Source of the DNA: Clostridiaceae bacterium
GTDB lineage: Bacteria; Bacillota; Clostridia; Acetivibrionales; DULL01
Length of the DNA: 38,388 nt
Assembly: GCA_012840395.1 (NCBI GenBank)
Contig: DULL01000061.1
Span: 1 to 38,388, forward strand
Reading direction: 5' to 3'
Position numbers and translations under genes: made by a program. Below the pieces are notes generated by a model. The model saw only the letters and a list, made by a program, of their open reading frames with translations, searched no databases and was not told where the DNA came from. Positions 34,135-38,388 of this stretch are shown here, piece after piece; position 1 is the stretch's first letter; every line of letters starts with the position of its first letter.

Positions 34135-35868
34135 ATGAATTCTCTGACAGAAAAAATATTAAAGTATATACCGGTTCTAGATACTGTGAAGTCTTATAAA
34201 AAAGAATACATAAAAAAAGATACAATTTCTGCATTGACAGTAGCTGTACTGGCAATACCACAGTCTATGGCATATGCTATTATTGCAGGAGTAAATCCGG
34301 TATATGGACTATACACTGCAATTGTTACCAGTATATTCGGGTCAGCATTCGGAAGCTCAAGCCATCTCATAACCGGACCTACCAACGCCATTTCTTTATT
34401 AATAGCTAGTAATATGAAAAATTATATGGGCAGGGAAAACGCCTATGAAATGCTATTTATGATGACTTTCATAGTAGGTATAATACAAATCCTGTTTGGG
34501 ATAATAAAACTGGGAAAGGTAATCAATTATGTTTAACATGCTGTAATTGTAGGTTTCACAGCAGGTGCGGGAGTATTAATAGCCTTAGGACAGTTAAATC
34601 AAATTTTGGGCATCAGTATCAAAAATTCTGCCCAGATGACCACGATGGAAAAGGTATTTTATGTACTTGGCAATATTGGAAGTACAAACATGTTTTCACT
34701 TGGGTTGGGAGTACTTACCATACTAGTAGTAATAGCATGTAAAAAATGGAATAAAAACCTTCCCGGCGCATTAATCGGTATTATGCTTTCCATTGTTATT
34801 GTTGTGCTGTTTGACCTTGATAAAGCAGGTGTAAAATTAACAGGAGATATTCCTTCCTCACTGCCTCCCTTTAAGTTGTTCAATCTAGATATAAATTCTG
34901 CAAGGGAGTTGCTCAGCGGTGCTCTTGCTATTGCGATTATCGGCCTGGTAGAAGCAATTTCTATTGCCAAATCCATTTCAAGTACATCTCGAGAGAAGAT
35001 TAATCCCAACCAGGAGTTTATCGGACAGGGAATTGCTAATGTGGCAGGATCTTTTTTTCAATGTTTCGCCAGTTCGGGATCTTTTACCCGTTCTGCAGTA
35101 AATTATTACAGCGGAGCAGCCACCAGATTTTCAGGAATCCTGTCAGGTGTAATTGTAGCAATAATACTGTTCTTCTTCGCTCCTTATGCAAAATATATAC
35201 CGATGCCCAGCCTTGCCGGGGTCATTATGACTATTGCCTACAGCATGGTAAATAAGAAGGAAATGCGAAAAGTATATAAGGTGGGAAAATCAGATTCTGT
35301 TGTAATGTGGCTTACCTTTGGAGCAACTGTACTGATGCCTGACCTCGACTGGGCCATATATATGGGTATTATTATATCTATAGCACTTTATCTTAGGGAT
35401 ACCAACAAGGTTCCGGTAAAAATTCTGGTGCCTTCTACAGAAGCAGGAGGCTATTTTAGAGAACGGGAGATTGATACCGTAAAAACAAAAGAAGATATAC
35501 TAATTGTACAGATAGAAGGCAACCTTTATTTCGGTTCTGCTTATGATCTGGAGCACAAACTGGAGACACTGGTTGACAAGGCAAGGGTTTTCATTCTTAG
35601 GATGAAAAGTGTTACAATGATTGATATAACATCCTTAGATACACTCAAGGTATTTATACGGCGTATAAAGGAGAACGGAGGAACAGTCCTGGTATGCGGT
35701 GTAAGCACCGGACTTAATTCCATGCTGCTAAACTCCGAACTAACAGATGAAATTGGAGAAGAGAATATATTCATGTTTGAAAATGAAGTCTTTGCCTCAT
35801 CCAAAAGAGCTATAGAGAAAGCACAGATGATTTTAAAGGAAAAACAACCTTCCCCTGTTAAAACCTGA
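34135..35868 (+). pseudogene. SulP-type anion transporter, interrupted by in-frame TAA
   Basis: The frame runs as one 578-codon SulP gene but has a TAA at 34534-34536. The text reads YV-stop-HAVIVGFTAGAGVLI, where relatives have Ser (TCA to TAA is a single change). Upstream of the stop lie the N-terminal membrane helices (IPQSMAYAIIAG, HLITGPTNA). Downstream lie the rest of the membrane domain (GSFTRSAVNYYSGA) and the cytoplasmic STAS domain (about residues 470-560). The ATG at 34135 follows GGGAG by eight bases. SulP proteins take up sulfate, bicarbonate or other anions. The lesion could be a real null mutation, a sequencing error or read-through. A weak hairpin with TTTT follows at 35895-35916. 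Confidence 0.88.
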
Positions 35869-35894
35869 TTTTCTGATTCCGTATGACACAATAA

Positions 35895-35916
35895 AAAAGC
35901 CATATATTAGGCTTTT
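35895..35916 (+). terminator. Weak hairpin terminator after SulP
   Basis: AAAAGCC (35895-35901) pairs with GGCTTTT (35910-35916) around an 8-nt loop; the T tract forms part of the stem. It lies 27 bases past the SulP stop. Confidence 0.45.
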
Positions 35917-36019
35917 ACAGAGACTTTTGTATTGGATTTGCTCCTAAACTTTATAGTACAACTTTTAAAGGCTGGAATCTAATGTTCATATTTTAATTAC
36001 ACATTTAGAAAGGTGATTT

Positions 36020-36826
36020 ATGATAAATAAATATATTGTAGAGAACCTATTTGGCATTAATGGATTAAATATTGCATGGTATGGAGTTATTATTGGGTTC
36101 GGAATTTTAATTGGGGTTTTTATCGCCTGTCATGAAGCAAAACAACAGAACCTAAAAAATGATATTATCTTTGATTTCCTCTTTTTAGCACTCCCCATCG
36201 CTATTATCTGCGCAAGGATTTATTATGTTGTATTTGAATGGAAACAGTATACTGGGAACTTTATGAAAATAATTGCTATTTGGGAAGGTGGACTTGCTAT
36301 ATATGGAGGTGTTATCGGCGGATTAATTGCTGCGATTATATTTTCTAAACGCAACCATTTTCCACTTTTTCGTCTTATTGACATGGTTGTACCTAGCTTA
36401 ATTCTTGGGCAGGCAATTGGGCGCTGGGGTAATTTTATAAATCAAGAAGCTTATGGAAACGTAGTCACTAATCCAGAACTCCAGTTTTTCCCCTACTCCG
36501 TATATATAGAACAGTTAGGAGAATGGCATCAAGCTACATTTTTCTATGAAAGCATGTGGAATTTATGCATATTTACCATACTGATTTATTTTCGAAAAAG
36601 GACAAAGTTTAGCGGTCAACTTTTAGCAACTTATTTTATGGGATATGGATTAGGCCGATTTTGGATTGAAGGGTTACGTGCAGATAGCCTTTACTTATTC
36701 TCTGGGCTTAGAATATCGCAAATAGTATCATTGGTTCTAATTATTACAGGAATTATTATGATTGTCTTACGGAAAAAACTCTTAAAAGAAGCACCTGAGT
36801 ATAAAGGTGAATATATGATTAAATAA
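36020..36826 (+). CDS. lgt: Prolipoprotein diacylglyceryl transferase
   Basis: Lgt transfers diacylglycerol from phosphatidylglycerol to the lipobox cysteine of prelipoproteins. This 268-residue protein has about seven hydrophobic helices, the Lgt signature GRWGNFINQEAYG (134-146), IWEGGLAIYGGVIGG (87-101) with Tyr where E. coli has the conserved His, and the C-terminal GYGLGRFWIEGLR. The ribosome-binding site is GAAAGGTG. Its end lies where a NifX-like gene on the other strand breaks off, so this gene may border a rearrangement. Confidence 0.94.
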   Translation: MINKYIVENLFGINGLNIAWYGVIIGFGILIGVFIACHEAKQQNLKNDIIFDFLFLALPIAIICARIYYVVFEWKQYTGNFMKIIAIWEGGLAIYGGVIGGLIAAIIFSKRNHFPLFRLIDMVVPSLILGQAIGRWGNFINQEAYGNVVTNPELQFFPYSVYIEQLGEWHQATFFYESMWNLCIFTILIYFRKRTKFSGQLLATYFMGYGLGRFWIEGLRADSLYLFSGLRISQIVSLVLIITGIIMIVLRKKLLKEAPEYKGEYMIK

Positions 36827-36940
36827 AAAGATACCTCTGCCAGTTTTGACACTGAAGGTGTCATAAATCATAAACCCTTCGCAATGTCCAAAGTGCTGAG
36901 TCACCATTCCTTTATCACTTGCTACAGCAATTTTTATCAT
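36782..36940 (-). pseudogene. Truncated NifX-like (NifB/NifX family) gene
   Basis: A GGAGG eight bases before an ATG at 36940 starts a frame whose first 30 or so residues (MIKIAVASDKGMVTQHFGHC then EGFMIYD) match the N-terminus of NifB/NifX-type iron-molybdenum-cluster-binding proteins. Such genes typically sit beside Mrp ATPases in clostridia. After about residue 36 the family match stops: the frame runs into DNA antisense to the 3' end of lgt and ends at 36782 after 52 residues, against the usual length of about 110-130. The gene has probably lost its 3' part by deletion or rearrangement. Confidence 0.7.
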
Positions 36941-36941
36941 T

Positions 36942-37781
36942 TTAGTTTTCCTCCATTTCTTCTAATATTTTAGCAACAGGCTTAAGCCAATCACCATCAA
37001 AGAGTTCTATCACGCCCTTATCACACGCGGCTGAAATTTTGGGATTGATAGGAATCTTAGCAAGCACTTTTAATTTGTGCTTTTCGGCAATTTCATCAAT
37101 ATGGCTGTCTCCGAATATTTTGTGCTCCTTACCACAATCCGGACATTTATAGCAGGACATATTTTCTACTAAACCAATGATAGGGATATTCATCAGCTCA
37201 GCCATCTTTACTGCTTTTGATACAATCATGGATACCAGTTCCTGTGGTGAAGTTACCACAATAATCCCGTCAACTGCAATGGATTGAAATACCGTAAGAG
37301 GGACATCGCTGGTACCTGGTGGCATATCAATAAACATGAAATCCACATCACTCCAGATAACATCCGTCCATAACTGCTTTACCGTATTACCAATTATAGG
37401 CCCTCTCCACACAACAGGATCAGTATCATTCTCTAAAAGCAAATTGATAGACATAATATCAATACCTGTCTTACTTCTAACCGGAAACAGGCCAAATTCA
37501 CTGCCTGTGGCTTTTTCTCTTATACCAAATGCTTTTGGAATAGAAGGTCCGGTAACATCCGCATCAAGAATAGCGGTGTGATAACCCATTCTATTCATGG
37601 TAACTGCAAGCAGAGAGGTTACCAGCGACTTGCCAACCCCTCCTTTCCCGCTGACAACACCAATAACCTTTTTGATACTGCTTATTTCATGTGGTTTCTC
37701 GGATAAAGCATTTTTCTTTTCCTTTCTTTCCGCACAGTCTTCCAGGCAACTGTTACAACTTTGATTGCAATTCTCACTCAT
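36942..37781 (-). CDS. Mrp/NBP35-type Fe-S cluster carrier ATPase
   Basis: This 279-residue P-loop protein is a likely scaffold or carrier for iron-sulfur clusters. An N-terminal cysteine-rich segment (C5, C9, C12, C16) is followed by the deviant Walker A GKGGVGKS (45-52), ILDADVTGPSIP, FIDMPPGTSDV, and the CYKCPDCG cluster-binding motif (C210, C213, C216). The start has AAAGGAG. A truncated NifX-like gene begins two bases after its stop codon, on the same strand, as in related operons. Confidence 0.92.
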   Translation of the reverse strand: MSENCNQSCNSCLEDCAERKEKKNALSEKPHEISSIKKVIGVVSGKGGVGKSLVTSLLAVTMNRMGYHTAILDADVTGPSIPKAFGIREKATGSEFGLFPVRSKTGIDIMSINLLLENDTDPVVWRGPIIGNTVKQLWTDVIWSDVDFMFIDMPPGTSDVPLTVFQSIAVDGIIVVTSPQELVSMIVSKAVKMAELMNIPIIGLVENMSCYKCPDCGKEHKIFGDSHIDEIAEKHKLKVLAKIPINPKISAACDKGVIELFDGDWLKPVAKILEEMEEN

Positions 37782-38106
37782 AATCTTATCTCCTTTATTT
37801 TAGATTGTTATTTCTCTACCAGCTGACAGATAATCAATACTGTTTGTGTCAAGTATTCGTAGGCAAATTTTTCATTTTCCTTGCAGTAAGAATTTGTCAA
37901 TATTTTTATGCTTAGCTTGAGACTACTTACCGCATTTATTCCACGGTTCCCTTGACAACGAGCCTCTATCGGCATGCATTCAGGCATCACCGGCACCACC
38001 CATTCTGAGCAAGCAGCAGGGCGTTGGAGTATGGCTGATGCCTGGCTAAGAAGCCTAACATGCCGCATACTCATTGTCAAGGGACTTTCGCGGCATAAAC
38101 GCTACC
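37782..38106. other. Region right of the Mrp gene, no supported gene
   Basis: Apart from the inverted-repeat element, this gap has one open frame of 90 codons (37808-38080, minus strand) reading through the hairpin. Its length is explained by the GC-rich stretch, and it has no convincing start signal, so it is not called a gene. The promoter of the Mrp gene should lie here. Confidence 0.5.
37949..38083. repeat. GC-rich nested inverted-repeat element
   Basis: A 135-bp element is bounded by CCCTTGACAACGAG (37949-37962) and CTCATTGTCAAGGG (38070-38083), which pair with one mismatch. Inside, GGCATG (37971-37976) pairs with CATGCC (38059-38064) and CAGGCATCA (37981-37989) with TGATGCCTG (38036-38044). 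The central part is far richer in G and C than the flanks. It could be the end structure of an insertion element, a MITE, or a structured RNA, and lies 23 bases past the partial ORF on its right. Confidence 0.6.
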
Positions 38107-38388
38107 TTATCTATATACCATTTCACTGAATACTTTAAGGTCAAACATATTACGGATTGCTTTCCTACCATTTGTAATCTTGCAGTTCGAAAATGGTATT
38201 TGCCCTTGGTGTATTGGATATAATGACTTCTTAACTGTTTTCTTTACTGCTGCCTGGGTACTGCTAATAGTTTCTACAAAACGCTCTGTAAGCCTTTCTG
38301 AAAGCTGTCCTGATATAAGTGCTGATATCTTATCTTTGAAACCTTTCTCCATCTTTAAAGCTATGATTTTTGATAAGTTGTTAGCCCC
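38107..38388 (-). CDS. C-terminal part of an unidentified protein, possibly a transposase
   Basis: The last 93 codons of a leftward gene enter from beyond the right edge and end at a TAA at 38107. The protein is basic, with GANNLSKIIALKMEKG at the start of the visible part and NGRKAIRNMFDLKVF near the end. The GANNLSK segment recalls ISLre2 (UPF0236) transposases, but that is from memory and unsure. The GC-rich hairpin element lies just downstream, as end structures of insertion elements often do. Confidence 0.4.
   Translation of the reverse strand, partial: GANNLSKIIALKMEKGFKDKISALISGQLSERLTERFVETISSTQAAVKKTVKKSLYPIHQGQIPFSNCKITNGRKAIRNMFDLKVFSEMVYR

Noticed and set aside
37808..38080. A 90-codon open frame on the minus strand through the GC-rich element
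   Set aside because: It reads straight through the nested inverted repeats, lacks a clear ribosome-binding site and has no recognisable family; the open length is explained by GC-rich DNA.
37949..38083. TnpB/IscB-type guide RNA
   Set aside because: The adjoining protein end has none of the zinc-finger or RuvC features expected of TnpB or IscB.
1..38388. CRISPR arrays, tRNA or rRNA genes
   Set aside because: No regularly spaced repeat-spacer series and no recognisable tRNA or rRNA sequence were seen.

Overview
The window is AT-rich DNA from an anaerobic, spore-former-like Firmicute, most likely a member of the Clostridia. Evidence is the AT-rich intergenic DNA, strong AGGAGG ribosome-binding sites with frequent GTG/TTG starts, the order rho - rpmE - DUF1385 - prmC, a trimeric [FeFe]-hydrogenase operon, a Ddh-type diaminopimelate dehydrogenase, an M14 endopeptidase of spore/cell-wall type, and a NifX-like/Mrp pair. 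The resemblance to cellulolytic clostridia is an impression from gene architecture, not a demonstrated placement.

Layout. 1-4740: minus-strand translation/transcription block (rho from a consensus promoter, then rpmE L31, a YqhQ-like membrane protein, prmC). 4740-6180: a small possible peptide gene and a DeoR-type regulator. 6317-11941: a 2-oxoacid dehydrogenase operon (E2, E3, and a fused E1 alpha-beta) read leftward from one promoter that carries an inverted repeat. 12012-13746: mgtE, preceded by a ~355-nt leader that contains a 34-residue Cys-containing ORF and long-range complementary segments. 13811-16389: an AbrB-like membrane protein, then a small ORF overlapping a sirtuin that appears to start at AUU. 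16426-21826: hydrogenase operon hydC-hydB-hydA, in which HydB carries a GltD/NfnB-like flavoprotein module at its C-terminus. 22069-24807: a small hypothetical gene, an Orn/Lys/Arg decarboxylase-fold enzyme and a half-size EamA protein that overlap tail to tail. 25170-28880: VanW-like protein, MFS transporter and a PG-binding/LysM/M14 peptidase. 28917-33586: glycosyltransferase, meso-DAP dehydrogenase and a NatA/NatB-like ABC exporter, all leftward. 34135-36826: a SulP transporter broken by one in-frame TAA, then lgt. 36782-38388: a truncated NifX-like gene, an Mrp ATPase, a GC-rich nested inverted-repeat element, and the C-terminal end of a protein that runs off the window, possibly a transposase.

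How the genes fit together. The 2-oxoacid dehydrogenase would make acyl-CoA and NADH; the hydrogenase complex would dispose of reduced carriers as H2, and its extra flavoprotein module suggests NADPH may also be tied in. The M14 peptidase, DAP dehydrogenase, glycosyltransferase and VanW protein suggest envelope work. The most promising items for new biology are the mgtE leader (peptide plus RNA switch), the AUU-started sirtuin coupled to a small ORF, and the GC-rich hairpin element near the right edge. All database-type statements are from memory of protein families; nothing was searched.
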